A stretch of DNA of 19,373 bases, from assembly GCA_964569295.1 (NCBI GenBank), contig CAZMVU010000083.1:1-19373 (forward strand), given 5' to 3'. The notes below the pieces were generated by a model, which did not search any database, had not been told where the DNA came from, and saw nothing but the letters and a program-made list of their open reading frames with translations. This DNA is from CAZMVU01 sp964569295 (lineage in GTDB: Bacteria; Hydrogenedentota; Hydrogenedentia; Hydrogenedentales; JAGMZX01). A program made the translations under genes and the position numbers. This document shows, in pieces, positions 7,680 to 16,047 of this stretch (the stretch's first letter is position 1; each line of letters opens with the position of its first letter).

Positions 7680-9164
7680 CTAGCGCAGTTTGAGTGTGCT
7701 CAGGCTAAGCATGGCAAATAGAATAGCCAGGATAAAAAACCGCGTGACAATTTTGGTTTCCGACCAACCTTTCAACTCAAAGTGATGGTGGAGCGGGGCC
7801 ATGCGGAATACGCGCTTGCCGGTGAGCTTGAACGAGGCCACTTGGAGCACGACGCTGCCCGCCTCGATCACGAACAACCCCGCTACAATGGGCAGCAGCA
7901 ACTCTTGTTTTGTTAGCACGGCCATCGTGCCGATGGCGCCGCCCAGAGCGAGGGAGCCCGTGTCGCCCATGAAGACCTCGGCGGGGTGCGCGTTGAACCA
8001 CAGAAAACCGAGTCCTGTTCCCAGCAAAGCCGCGCCAAACACGAACAACTCGCTCGCTTCCGGCACGTAAATGAGATACAGGTAGTGTGACCAGTCGGAT
8101 CGGCTGACCACGTAGGCAATGGCCGTGTAGGCCATAAGCGAGACGCACGCCACCCCGGCGGCCAGGCCATCGAGGCCGTCGGTCAAATTGACGGCGTTCG
8201 TTGTTGCCACGAGCAGAATAATCACAAAGACGACATAGCCTGCGCCCAAAGGCACGAGCCAGTTTTTGAAACCCGGTATGTTCACCTTCGTGTGCAGTGT
8301 CGACCCCGTGTCCGCCATGATGCCCGGCAAGGCCGCCTCGAGCAGCATGCGGTTGCGCCGGCGCAGCTCCCGCCGACCCAGCGACTCGGGATCCTGGGCG
8401 ACCATCTGAGTGAGTTCGTCCGGCAGGTTGACCCCGTCCCATGCCGCTTCGCTGTGCAGGTCCGTGCGTGCGAGCACCCGGTCGAGCCCGCTGATAAGGG
8501 CGCGCTCGTTGTTGTCGGTAAAATGGCCCGTGCGCAAGGAGATTTCCACCGCCCGGCGCGCCTGCGAATCGAGGCGGTCCCAGATGGCTTTAACGGGCGT
8601 GGGTTCGGCGGCTGCCCGGTTTTCCTGCAAGGTGCGGGCGAGGCGGTTCCAATCGAGAATATCATTGGCGGCCACGTCCAAGGCACCCACCGTGACCGGC
8701 CGCAAGAGCAGATAACCGCCGAGTAACAGGCCCACGAGGATTTGTCCGGCGAACTTCATGCGTGCCGACATGCCATCGTTGTGTTTGCGCCGGAGCTTCA
8801 AGTAGTCGTCGGCAAAGCCGAGCGCACCCAATGCCAGTAACATCAGTACGGCAGTCCATAGGAGCCGGTTGCCCAGCCCGCCCCACAGGGACACCGCGAT
8901 GATCGTGGCGGCGATCATTATGGCGCCGCCCATGGTGGGGGTGCCGGCCTTGCCCTTGTGCAGTTCATGCAGATCGGCCACATGCTCTTTCTTGATGTAC
9001 TGGCCCACTTTGAGCGAGGTGAGCATGCGGATTATCCAGGGCCCGAAGAGGACGCACAACAGGAAGCCGGTAAACGCGGCGCACGCAGCGCGCACGGTGT
9101 GATAGGTGAAAAGGTTGAGCCCACCGTAGTATGGCATGAGTTGTTCTGCAAGGTAATAAAGCAT
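7680..9164 (-). CDS. mraY: MraY translocase I with a large extra loop domain
   Basis: Integral membrane phospho-MurNAc-pentapeptide transferase that makes lipid I from UDP-MurNAc-pentapeptide and undecaprenyl phosphate. Family blocks are intact: LHELHKGKAGTPTMGG (65-80), the Asp pair in GFADDYLKL (116-124), NAVNLTDGLDGLA (323-335), AEVFMGDTGS (395-404) with the catalytic Asp401, and APLHHHFE (456-463). At 494 residues it is much longer than the usual 320-370. The excess is one block, about residues 163-288, between TM4 (about 140-156) and the IPGFKNW segment (296-302) before TM5. The block is charged, mostly helical in look and has no membrane segment. In MraY topology this loop is periplasmic. 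All catalytic residues lie outside it, so I expect activity. The ATG at 9164 directly abuts the stop of the preceding 102-codon ORF and has AGGA about 8 bases upstream. Confidence 0.96.
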   Translation of the reverse strand: MLYYLAEQLMPYYGGLNLFTYHTVRAACAAFTGFLLCVLFGPWIIRMLTSLKVGQYIKKEHVADLHELHKGKAGTPTMGGAIMIAATIIAVSLWGGLGNRLLWTAVLMLLALGALGFADDYLKLRRKHNDGMSARMKFAGQILVGLLLGGYLLLRPVTVGALDVAANDILDWNRLARTLQENRAAAEPTPVKAIWDRLDSQARRAVEISLRTGHFTDNNERALISGLDRVLARTDLHSEAAWDGVNLPDELTQMVAQDPESLGRRELRRRNRMLLEAALPGIMADTGSTLHTKVNIPGFKNWLVPLGAGYVVFVIILLVATTNAVNLTDGLDGLAAGVACVSLMAYTAIAYVVSRSDWSHYLYLIYVPEASELFVFGAALLGTGLGFLWFNAHPAEVFMGDTGSLALGGAIGTMAVLTKQELLLPIVAGLFVIEAGSVVLQVASFKLTGKRVFRMAPLHHHFELKGWSETKIVTRFFILAILFAMLSLSTLKLR

Positions 9165-9473
9165 CTAGCCGTCCTGTTGGCGGGGCCCGGTGTGCACACC
9201 GCGCCGTAAGGGGCATAAGGGCCCGGGAGCCGGCCATTGCCGCAAGGTGCGTTTGGCCGGCCCTGGGGGCGCCGTTCTGGCGCCGGCAACTTGGAAGATA
9301 CGCAGCGGCAAACACAAGGGCTTTCTCTTTCTTTGCGGCGCCGGGGAATAAGCCGGCCCATTCCGCCGCCCGGGCCCGTCTGTTTGCCCGCCTTTTCTTA
9401 TCGGCTGCGCCTTGGGCGGCAGGGCATAGACCGTTCCCAATCTTATCAGGAGCGGTATCGCAATGGCAGTCAT
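9165..9473 (-). CDS. Possible small protein between murF and mraY (uncertain)
   Basis: A 102-codon frame fills the murF-mraY gap exactly. Its ATG (9473) overlaps the murF TGA as ATGA, an AAAGGG site lies about 8 bases upstream inside murF, and its TAG (9165-9167) touches the mraY ATG with no spacer. That arrangement matches other couplings in this operon. The product would start with a hydrophobic stretch (MTAIAIPLLIRLGTVYA), then be basic and rich in Pro, Gly and Arg, with no domain I recognise. Against it: low-complexity composition, several palindromes under the frame, and five AGA codons among 13 arginines, which looks unlike the neighbouring genes. Third positions are about 70% G or C by hand count, which does not decide the matter. 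It may instead be a 305-bp non-coding spacer. Confidence 0.33.
   Translation of the reverse strand: MTAIAIPLLIRLGTVYALPPKAQPIRKGGQTDGPGRRNGPAYSPAPQRKRKPLCLPLRIFQVAGARTAPPGPAKRTLRQWPAPGPLCPLRRGVHTGPRQQDG
9230..9284. repeat. Two inverted repeats in the murF-mraY spacer
   Basis: CCGGCCA (9230-9236) pairs with TGGCCGG (9254-9260) across 17 bases. Immediately after, GGCGCC (9268-9273) and GGCGCC (9279-9284) form a 6-bp stem around GTTCT. No T-run follows on either strand. They underlie the questionable 102-codon frame and could be RNA structures within the dcw transcript or remains of a palindromic repeat. Confidence 0.4.
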
Positions 9474-10852
9474 TCTCCCCGCCCTTTCGCGCCGTCCGTG
9501 TGCTCGCTGTAGTGTGTGCGCAAAGCTTCGATGACGCGTTCCATGCGCATTCCGCGTGAGCCCTTGATGAGTAGTGCATCGCCCGGCCGTGCCTGCGTTG
9601 CGATTCGCCGGGCGATGTCCTCGTGGCTGGCGACCGCCGCCCCTTCGAGGACGCCCGCCGATTGGGCCGCTGCTGCCATGGCTTGCGCGTGCGGACCGTA
9701 GGCGTACAGGTGGGTCACCCCGTGACGTGCTGCCAGTGCGCCCACTTCCGCATGCCGCGCCTCGGCCGTTTCGCCCAGTTCAAGCATGGCGCCGAGGGCC
9801 GCCATTTTCGCGCCGGTTCCCGGTTGCTCCCCGAGGGTTTCGAGCGCCGCCGCCATGCTCGCGGGGTTTGCATTGTAGGTGTCGTCCAGCACATGCAGCG
9901 GTCCCACACCGTAAACGCGAAAGCGCGCCAACGCCTGGCAGGCCGCCCGCAGCACCGGGCCGAAGGCCGACACATCCACCCCATGGCGCAGCGCCACCGC
10001 TACCGCCAGGAGAAGGTTTGTTGTGTGCGCGCGCACCAGCAACGGCAGGGTGAGGCGCCCTACCGGGTCGATATCCATGGCGAGTTCGCCGTTGGGCAGC
10101 CGCGCGCAGCCGCGCAGGATCACATCGCCCTGCGCGCCGAAGCGCATTGTGTCGCCGGTGTAGCGATCGCCTATGGCGCGGCAATGGGGGTCGTCCATGT
10201 TCACGAAGAAGCAGCCGTCCGGCGGGAGCCCCTCCATGATCTCCGCCTTGGCGCGGGCCACGTCCTCGACCGCGCCGAAGCCCTCGAGGTGTGCGGCGGA
10301 TACCATGGTTATGGCCGATTCCGTGGGCTGGGCCAGGGTGCAGAGGTGCGCGATTTCGCCCGGGTGGTTGGCGCCCATCTCGAGCACGGCGAAGTCCGTT
10401 TCGTTGTCGATATGCAGCAGTGATTGGGGCAGGCCGATCTCGTTGTTGAGGTTTCCGGCTGTCTTGGCGACGACATAGCGAGTGCCGAGCAGGGTGGCGG
10501 TGAGGTCCTTTGCCGTTGTCTTGCCGCATGACCCCGTGATGGCGAGCACCGGAATATCGAACAGGCTGCGGTGCCATGCGGCGAATTGTTGAAGCGCCGC
10601 GAGTCCGTCCTCCACCACGACGCACGGCCCCTTCGATATGGCACGCTGCCCCACCACCGCCGCCGCGCCCTTGTCCAGTGCGTGCTCGAGGAAGTCGTTG
10701 GCGTCGAACTGGGGGCCGCGCAGCGCGAGGAAGAGGTCGCCCGGCAGTATGTTGCGTGTGTCCGTCGATATGCGTGAAAACGCCACCGGATGTTTTGGCG
10801 GTGCGGCCCCGGCGGCCTGCGCGAAATCCTCGAGGGTGTGGCGCCACGGCAT
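9470..10852 (-). CDS. murF: UDP-MurNAc-tripeptide:D-Ala-D-Ala ligase MurF
   Basis: Cytoplasmic ATP-dependent ligase that adds D-Ala-D-Ala to complete the UDP-MurNAc-pentapeptide used by MraY. 460 residues, normal length. The N-terminal domain has the ISTDTRNILPGDLFLAL block (28-44). The central domain carries the P-loop ITGSCGKTTAKD (105-116), GNLNNEIGLP (133-142), LEMGANHPGEI (157-167) and NMDDP (218-222). The C-terminal signatures are LDDTYNANPASM (322-333) and IKGSRGMRME (429-438). The start is ATG at 10852, 2 bp after the murE stop, with AAAAGGA upstream inside murE; the open frame further upstream runs through murE and is not used. The 3' end overlaps the next possible ORF by 4 bp. Confidence 0.97.
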   Translation of the reverse strand: MPWRHTLEDFAQAAGAAPPKHPVAFSRISTDTRNILPGDLFLALRGPQFDANDFLEHALDKGAAAVVGQRAISKGPCVVVEDGLAALQQFAAWHRSLFDIPVLAITGSCGKTTAKDLTATLLGTRYVVAKTAGNLNNEIGLPQSLLHIDNETDFAVLEMGANHPGEIAHLCTLAQPTESAITMVSAAHLEGFGAVEDVARAKAEIMEGLPPDGCFFVNMDDPHCRAIGDRYTGDTMRFGAQGDVILRGCARLPNGELAMDIDPVGRLTLPLLVRAHTTNLLLAVAVALRHGVDVSAFGPVLRAACQALARFRVYGVGPLHVLDDTYNANPASMAAALETLGEQPGTGAKMAALGAMLELGETAEARHAEVGALAARHGVTHLYAYGPHAQAMAAAAQSAGVLEGAAVASHEDIARRIATQARPGDALLIKGSRGMRMERVIEALRTHYSEHTDGAKGRGE

Positions 10853-10854
10853 GG

Positions 10855-12321
10855 TCAATTCCTTTTCATCAGTAATTCGCGCGCCGTTTCGCGATCGTCG
10901 AAATGGCGGCGCTCGGTGCCTACGATCTGGTAGTCCTCGTGCCCTTTGCCCGCGATAAGCACGAGGTCGCCCGAATTCGCGAGTGCAATCGCACGGGCGA
11001 TGGCGCCGGCCCGTTCCGGGATCACCTCGTAGTGTTGGCCCTTCTTCGCGCCGGCGCCCTGCATACCTGTCTCGATATCGAGGAGGATGCGGGCCGGGTC
11101 TTCCGTGCGCGGGTTGTCCGAGGTCAACACGGTGTAGTCCGCCCTTTTCGCCGCGACCTTGCCCATCTTCGGGCGCTTGCCTTTGTCCCGATCGCCGCCG
11201 CAACCAAACACCACGATAAGGCGCCCATTGCACAAGGCGCGCCCTGCCTGCAAGACATTATCGAGCGCGTCGCCCGTGTGCGCATAGTCCACCACGACCT
11301 GGAAATCCTGTCCCGCAAAAACCGGCTCGAAGCGCCCCGGCACGCACACGAGCGCGGCGAGGCCTTGCGCCACCTGGGCCACGGGAATGCCCAGGCCGCC
11401 GCACACGGCGGCCGCGCACAAGGCATTCCACACATTGTGCCGCCCGAGCAACGGCATGTTGACCGGGGCATCCCCCCAGGGCGTCTTCAGCCGGAAGGTG
11501 GTGCCGTCGCGCCCGGCCTGAATGCTTTCCGCGTACACATCGCCCGAACGCCCGTACTGGTAGAAAGGCGTTCGCGACACGGCGACGAAAAACGTGGCCG
11601 CCGGGTCGTCCGAATTGATAACCGTAAAGCGCCCCTCTCCCGAGACGCCTTCGAAGAGTTTCAGCTTGGCGCGCCGGTAGGCCTCCATATCTGCGTGGTA
11701 GTCCAGGTGATCCTGCGTCAGGTTGGTAAACGCGGCCACATCAAAGGCAATGCCCGCCACCCGGTCTTGGTCAAGCGCGTGGGAGCTCGCCTCCATCACC
11801 ACATGCGATATGCGGCGTTTTTGGGCCTCGCAAAAGGCGTGGGCGAGTTGCTCTGGAAACGGGGTGGTGAGTGAGGCCGGCAGAATTTCCCCTCCCACGT
11901 CATAGCCCAGCGTGCCGAAGTTCGCACACGGATGGCCGGCATGGGCGAGTATGGCCTGAATAAGAAAGGCCGTGCTGGATTTTCCGTTTGTCCCCGTCAC
12001 ACCGATGACCACCATGGTGCGGGAGGGGTGCCCGGCCAACGCGTGTGCCAAAAGTCCGAGCACACGCCGCGGCGAACTCGCATAGAGATACGGCGCGCCG
12101 GCCACGTTGTCGACTGCCGCGCGATCGCCGACGACGGCCGGCGCCCCCTGGCTCACGGCCTGTTCGGCGTAGGCATGGCCGTCGGTGTGGTCGCCATGCA
12201 CCGCCACGAACAACGTGCCCGGACGCACCTTGCGCGAGTCTTCCGTAACCGCATCGAAGGTGAAGTCCGGGCCGGCCGGGGGTTTGTAGCCGAGCAGATC
12301 ACATAACTGTGCTTTGTTCAT
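10855..12321 (-). CDS. murE: UDP-MurNAc-dipeptide:meso-DAP ligase MurE
   Basis: Cytoplasmic ATP-dependent ligase adding the third stem-peptide residue. 488 residues. Blocks: TEDSRKVRPGTLFVAV (26-41), P-loop GVTGTNGKSS (107-116), MEASSHALDQDRV (176-188), NLTQDHLDYH (200-209), the carbamylated-lysine region RRAKLKLF (216-223), NALCAAA (299-305), VDYAHTGDAL (344-353) and FGCGGDRDKGKR (372-383). DNPR (402-405) is the motif that selects meso-diaminopimelate over L-lysine, so the wall is probably DAP-type. The start is ATG at 12321, because MNKAQLCDLLG matches the usual N-terminus and GGAAG lies 7-8 bases upstream; an earlier in-frame start would lie deeper within the PBP gene. It overlaps the PBP 3' end by 23 bp. 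Confidence 0.97.
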   Translation of the reverse strand: MNKAQLCDLLGYKPPAGPDFTFDAVTEDSRKVRPGTLFVAVHGDHTDGHAYAEQAVSQGAPAVVGDRAAVDNVAGAPYLYASSPRRVLGLLAHALAGHPSRTMVVIGVTGTNGKSSTAFLIQAILAHAGHPCANFGTLGYDVGGEILPASLTTPFPEQLAHAFCEAQKRRISHVVMEASSHALDQDRVAGIAFDVAAFTNLTQDHLDYHADMEAYRRAKLKLFEGVSGEGRFTVINSDDPAATFFVAVSRTPFYQYGRSGDVYAESIQAGRDGTTFRLKTPWGDAPVNMPLLGRHNVWNALCAAAVCGGLGIPVAQVAQGLAALVCVPGRFEPVFAGQDFQVVVDYAHTGDALDNVLQAGRALCNGRLIVVFGCGGDRDKGKRPKMGKVAAKRADYTVLTSDNPRTEDPARILLDIETGMQGAGAKKGQHYEVIPERAGAIARAIALANSGDLVLIAGKGHEDYQIVGTERRHFDDRETARELLMKRN

Positions 12322-14458
12322 AATTGGCTTCCGCGGTTTCATGGGCAAAGAAGAGGCGGCACACATCGACCCGGGTGACCGGTGTGCCGGGTGCTGGACG
12401 CTGCTGGGCCACGCGGCCGGCGCCCTGGGGATCCCAAGGGATGCCGAGATCGAGCAGCCGTGCGCGGGCTTCGCGCATGGTCATTCCGGTGAAATCCGGC
12501 AGGCCACGCACCCACTCTGTTCCATCCTGTTCGCGTTCGATCAGTTCCAGATCGTCGAGCGGATCGAGGATGACCGGTTCGTCCTCCGGCGCATCGCCCT
12601 GCTGTATAGTGTTCGGTAGCGGCTCGGTGACCGTGTCGGCGTCGGCGTTCGCCTGCGCCATGGCCAGCGTGGTGTCGGGATCCTGTTCATCAGGTACGGG
12701 GTCCTCGGGCACATGCATGCGCACGAGCGCATTGCGCACGACGTCCCGAAAGACCGGTCCGCATACACGCCCGCCATGATGCGTGCCGTACTCCGGCTCT
12801 TCGATAACGATCACGGCGACCACGCGCGGGTTGGCTATGGGGGCGAAGCCCGCGAAGACCGCGGTGTACTTCTTGGGAACATAGCCTTTGCCGGGCTCCG
12901 CGATTTGCGCCGTACCCGTTTTGCCGCCGGCGCGGTACGCCGGAATATTCGCGTGCGTGCCTGTACCGTGCAAGACGACCTGGTGGTTCAAGTGGCGCAT
13001 CGTGGCGGCCGTCTCCGGCGAGATAATGCGCTGGGGCGGGTCCGGCTCGGTGCGGTGAATCACCTCGCCGTCGCGGGTTTCAACGCGCTCGACGAAGTGG
13101 GGCTGCACCAGCAGGCCGCCGTTGGCCACGACAGCAAAGGCCCGCGTGAGCTGGGGCAGGGTGACGCCCACCTCCTGGCCGATGGGCAAGGAGCCCATGG
13201 TCAAGCGCGACCAGCGCGATCGCGGCCACACGAGCCCCGGGCTTTCGATCGATCCCAGTTCCCGCGTGGTGCGTTGTCCGAAGCCGAAGCGTCGGATCCA
13301 GCGTTCGAGCCGCTCGGGCCCCAGCAGGGCGCCGATCTTGATATGCGCGATATTGCTGGATTCGGCGTAGCAGGTGGTGAAGGTGGCGATGTCGAGTTTG
13401 TGGACATCCTTGATTCGGTGGCCGTAGGGGTTGAACGAGCCCCCTTCGCAGTCAATCTCGGTTTCCGGCGTCACGATGCCATGCTCGAGGGCCGCGCTCG
13501 CCACGACCAGCTTGAAAGCCGAGCCTGGCTCGAACACATCGGTCAAGGCCCGGCACTTGCGCCGCCCCGGGTCCGCCCGTTCATAGTGATTCGGGTCGTA
13601 GCTGGGCCGGACCGCGAGCGCCAGAATAGCGCCTGTGTGCGGATCCATGATCATGCCCATGCCGCGTGGAGCATTCACACGCTCGAGGGCGGCATCGATC
13701 TCGTGTTCGAGCGTTTCCTGGACTGCCGCATCGATCGTGAGTACCACATTGTGCCCGCCCTGCGGCGGTTTGTACTCGAGGGTCATCGAGGCCAGCAGGT
13801 TGCGCTGGGCATCTTTACGCGCGCGCCGGACTCCCGCCACACCGTGCAACCACTTGTCGCACTTGTATTCGAGCCCCTCCGAAGCCGTGCCCACACGGTT
13901 CGTGAAGCCGAGCACCTGCGCGGCCAGTTCGCCCTGGGGGTAATAGCGCACGGGTTCGTAGCGCAGGTATACGCCCGGGCCGAGTTCATAGATCAGGGAC
14001 TCGAGTACCTCGGGTGCGAGATCGGTGATCCAGCGCTCGATATACGCGAAGCGCCGGGTTGTGCCGTCTTGGGTGTGTTTACGCAGGCGTGTGCGCAGCG
14101 TGTCCTCCGGAATGCCCAGGTGCGCGCTCAACACACGCGCCACATGCGCCGGATCCGGTACAAGCGCCGGATCCGCCCACAGCGTCGGCGCGCGATCGTC
14201 CGTGGCCAGCACCACGCCGTTTGCGTCCAGAATCTTTCCGCGCGGTATCGGCAGATTGACCATGCCCTCGTGAACCCGCTGCTCCGCCAACAACTCCGGC
14301 GTCGGCGCGAGGTGCACGAAATACAACCGCACGCACACCGCGAGGAAGGCCAGGAGAAAAAACGTCATCAGAATACGGATGCGCAGTACCTGCCCGTCGT
14401 CCGGGCGATTGCCGTACATTTGCCGGTGTTGGCGTTCTACATGCTCCCGGTCCGTCAT
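12299..14458 (-). CDS. ftsI: FtsI/PBP3-type transpeptidase with C-terminal PASTA domain
   Basis: Class B penicillin-binding protein, crosslinking septal peptidoglycan with FtsW. 719 residues. Short cytoplasmic tail, one membrane anchor (about 26-48), then the dimerisation domain starting at LPIPRGKILDANGVVLA (69-85). The transpeptidase domain has the active-site SxxK (Ser313-Lys316 in EPGSAFKLV), SSN (367-369) and KTGTAQ (513-518). A roughly 65-residue acidic, Pro-rich linker (about 584-648) leads to one PASTA domain (about 650-704, LPDFTGMTMREARARLLDLG). Typical FtsI of proteobacteria ends soon after the transpeptidase domain; a terminal PASTA is familiar in Spo VD/PBP2x-type proteins. The ATG at 14458 is 21 bp after the ftsL-like stop with GAGG upstream. 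The 3' end overlaps murE. Confidence 0.94.
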   Translation of the reverse strand: MTDREHVERQHRQMYGNRPDDGQVLRIRILMTFFLLAFLAVCVRLYFVHLAPTPELLAEQRVHEGMVNLPIPRGKILDANGVVLATDDRAPTLWADPALVPDPAHVARVLSAHLGIPEDTLRTRLRKHTQDGTTRRFAYIERWITDLAPEVLESLIYELGPGVYLRYEPVRYYPQGELAAQVLGFTNRVGTASEGLEYKCDKWLHGVAGVRRARKDAQRNLLASMTLEYKPPQGGHNVVLTIDAAVQETLEHEIDAALERVNAPRGMGMIMDPHTGAILALAVRPSYDPNHYERADPGRRKCRALTDVFEPGSAFKLVVASAALEHGIVTPETEIDCEGGSFNPYGHRIKDVHKLDIATFTTCYAESSNIAHIKIGALLGPERLERWIRRFGFGQRTTRELGSIESPGLVWPRSRWSRLTMGSLPIGQEVGVTLPQLTRAFAVVANGGLLVQPHFVERVETRDGEVIHRTEPDPPQRIISPETAATMRHLNHQVVLHGTGTHANIPAYRAGGKTGTAQIAEPGKGYVPKKYTAVFAGFAPIANPRVVAVIVIEEPEYGTHHGGRVCGPVFRDVVRNALVRMHVPEDPVPDEQDPDTTLAMAQANADADTVTEPLPNTIQQGDAPEDEPVILDPLDDLELIEREQDGTEWVRGLPDFTGMTMREARARLLDLGIPWDPQGAGRVAQQRPAPGTPVTRVDVCRLFFAHETAEANYEQSTVM

Positions 14459-14479
14459 TGTTATACCCTCACGCCTGCC

Positions 14480-15073
14480 TCAGAGTTTTCCCAGAAGCTG
14501 TCCCACTGCGCCATCCAACCCATCGCCGGCCGGTGTATCCGCCGGTGTTTCCATATCGGCGCCATCTGTTTGCGCTGCCGTCGATACGGTTGCCAGTGTG
14601 GCCGGAGGAGGCGCCATGAGCCCGGGGCCGCCGTAGTCCAGTGCCGGCATGACGCCGCCTGGCGTACGCAACGGATTCCCCTGCGGCACCGGCGCCATGC
14701 CTGCGGGCTTTTCTTCTCTCGCGAACCGCACGGCGGGCGCATCCTCGGCCTCGAACGCGCGGCCGCTGTCATGGTCGTAGTAGATAACGCGCAATTGGCT
14801 TGGATTCGGGGCCTGCAATGCCAGTGCCGGCGCCTGATTTTCCAGGCGGTCCAGCCGTTCGAGGCGCGCTTTTTCGAGGGTGAGTAACTCGAGGCTCTTT
14901 TCGAGCCGGCGAATCTCCGTGTTCGTCTTGCTGGCGTTGTAGTCGTTCTGGCGCATCTGGGTACCCAGGTACACCTCATACATTGCCACGGTCAGCGGCG
15001 CAACGAACAGCGGCGCCCACTTTACCCAGCCATAGAACGACTTCTTCTGCCTCCGGCGTTTACGCAGTCTCAT
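14480..15073 (-). CDS. ftsL: FtsL-like divisome protein with long C-terminal tail
   Basis: Small bitopic protein in the ftsL position between rsmH and ftsI. The 197-residue product has a very basic cytoplasmic N-terminus (MRLRKRRRQKK), one membrane segment (about 18-36), and a charged heptad-like helix (about 45-80) fitting a coiled coil. A segment LQAPNPSQLRVIYYD (86-100) resembles the FtsL/DivIC tail that contacts FtsB-type partners. FtsL is normally about 90-120 residues; here residues about 100-197 add a Pro/Gly/Ala-rich, probably disordered periplasmic tail. The start is ATG at 15073: GGAGG lies 6 bases upstream, whereas the ATG two codons earlier (15079) directly touches that site. It overlaps rsmH by 14 bp. 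Sequence alone does not prove FtsL; the assignment rests on topology and position. Confidence 0.75.
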   Translation of the reverse strand: MRLRKRRRQKKSFYGWVKWAPLFVAPLTVAMYEVYLGTQMRQNDYNASKTNTEIRRLEKSLELLTLEKARLERLDRLENQAPALALQAPNPSQLRVIYYDHDSGRAFEAEDAPAVRFAREEKPAGMAPVPQGNPLRTPGGVMPALDYGGPGLMAPPPATLATVSTAAQTDGADMETPADTPAGDGLDGAVGQLLGKL

Positions 15074-16022
15074 GGTCATCCTCCCCCGCAAGCCGTTCCG
15101 CAGCACGCAACTTGGCGCTTTTCGCACGCGGATTGGCCCGCAGCTCTTCGGGATCGGGGGTTACCGGGCGCGGCGTGAGCAACCGCAATCGCGGCGGCCG
15201 GCATGCACGCACGCGTCCATCGGCATGCAGCAGCCGCTCTGGCCGCGACGCCGCGCGCAGCGCCTGCTTGACCACCCGATCCTCGCCGGAATGAAACGCG
15301 ATGACGACCAGGCGGCCCCCAGCAACGAGCAGGTCGACTGCCTGATCGAGCACGTTTTCCAGCCACCGCAACTCTTCATTTACCGCCATACGCACCGCCT
15401 GGAAAACCGTTCTAATTTCTTCGGGCTCTCCCTTCACGAAGGGCAGCGCCTCGCGAACCGCTGCCGCCAAGTCGCCTGTGCGTGTAAGCTGTCCCGCACG
15501 CCGCCGCTGCACCACCGCCGCCGCAATGCGCCGGGCCGGGCGCACATCACCGTAACGCTTGAGCGTTTGCGCGAGATCCGCCTCGGAAACTTGCGCCAGA
15601 TACGCCGCCGCCGTGGGCCCGGCCGACCGGTCCATGCGCATATCGAGGGGGCCATCTTCCTGAAAACTGAAGCCACGTTCGGGGTCGTCGAGTTGCATAC
15701 TCGATACGCCCGCATCCACGAGCAGGCCATCCACCCGCGCGACATCCTCCTGCGCCAGCGTGTCGCGCAAGGTGGCGTAATTCGCGTGCCGCACCGTGGC
15801 GCGCGGACAGTCTGCCAACCGTGCCCGGGCCATGGCCACCGCCGAAGCGTCGCGGTCCAGCGCGATGAGCCGGCCTGTAGTCAGCCGTTGCGCAATGAAA
15901 GCGGCATGCCCGCCCGCGCCTGCCGTGCAGTCCACATAGACGCCATCCCCGCGCACGGCAAGCCATGCCAGCACCGCGCCGCCAAGTACCGGCGTATGAG
16001 GTGCGGGGTCTAGCGGGCCCAT
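15060..16022 (-). CDS. rsmH: 16S rRNA (cytosine1402-N4)-methyltransferase RsmH (MraW)
   Basis: SAM-dependent methyltransferase modifying C1402 of 16S rRNA in the P site; a standard second or third gene of dcw clusters. 320 residues, normal length. Blocks: HTPVLGGAVL (9-18), the SAM loop YVDCTAGAGGHA (29-40), ALDRDASAV (54-62), LLVDAGVSSMQLDDPERGFS (100-119), DGPLDMRMD (123-131), FQAVRMAVNEEL (207-218), IAFHSGEDRVVK (241-252) and ANPRAKSAKLRAAER (296-310). The ATG at 16022 is 25 bp after the STAS gene stop; the ribosome-binding site is weak. An ATG at 16027 is out of frame. The 3' end overlaps the ftsL-like gene by 14 bp. Confidence 0.97.
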   Translation of the reverse strand: MGPLDPAPHTPVLGGAVLAWLAVRGDGVYVDCTAGAGGHAAFIAQRLTTGRLIALDRDASAVAMARARLADCPRATVRHANYATLRDTLAQEDVARVDGLLVDAGVSSMQLDDPERGFSFQEDGPLDMRMDRSAGPTAAAYLAQVSEADLAQTLKRYGDVRPARRIAAAVVQRRRAGQLTRTGDLAAAVREALPFVKGEPEEIRTVFQAVRMAVNEELRWLENVLDQAVDLLVAGGRLVVIAFHSGEDRVVKQALRAASRPERLLHADGRVRACRPPRLRLLTPRPVTPDPEELRANPRAKSAKLRAAERLAGEDDHETA

Positions 16023-16047
16023 GCCATGGCCGGCGCGGTCCGGGACC

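Noticed and set aside
12713..14887. A 724-codon open frame on the plus strand opposite the PBP and ftsL-like genes.
   Set aside because: It is antisense to a gene with complete PBP motifs; its translation has no domain, is rich in His/Arg/Gln, and such long antisense frames are common in GC-rich coding DNA.
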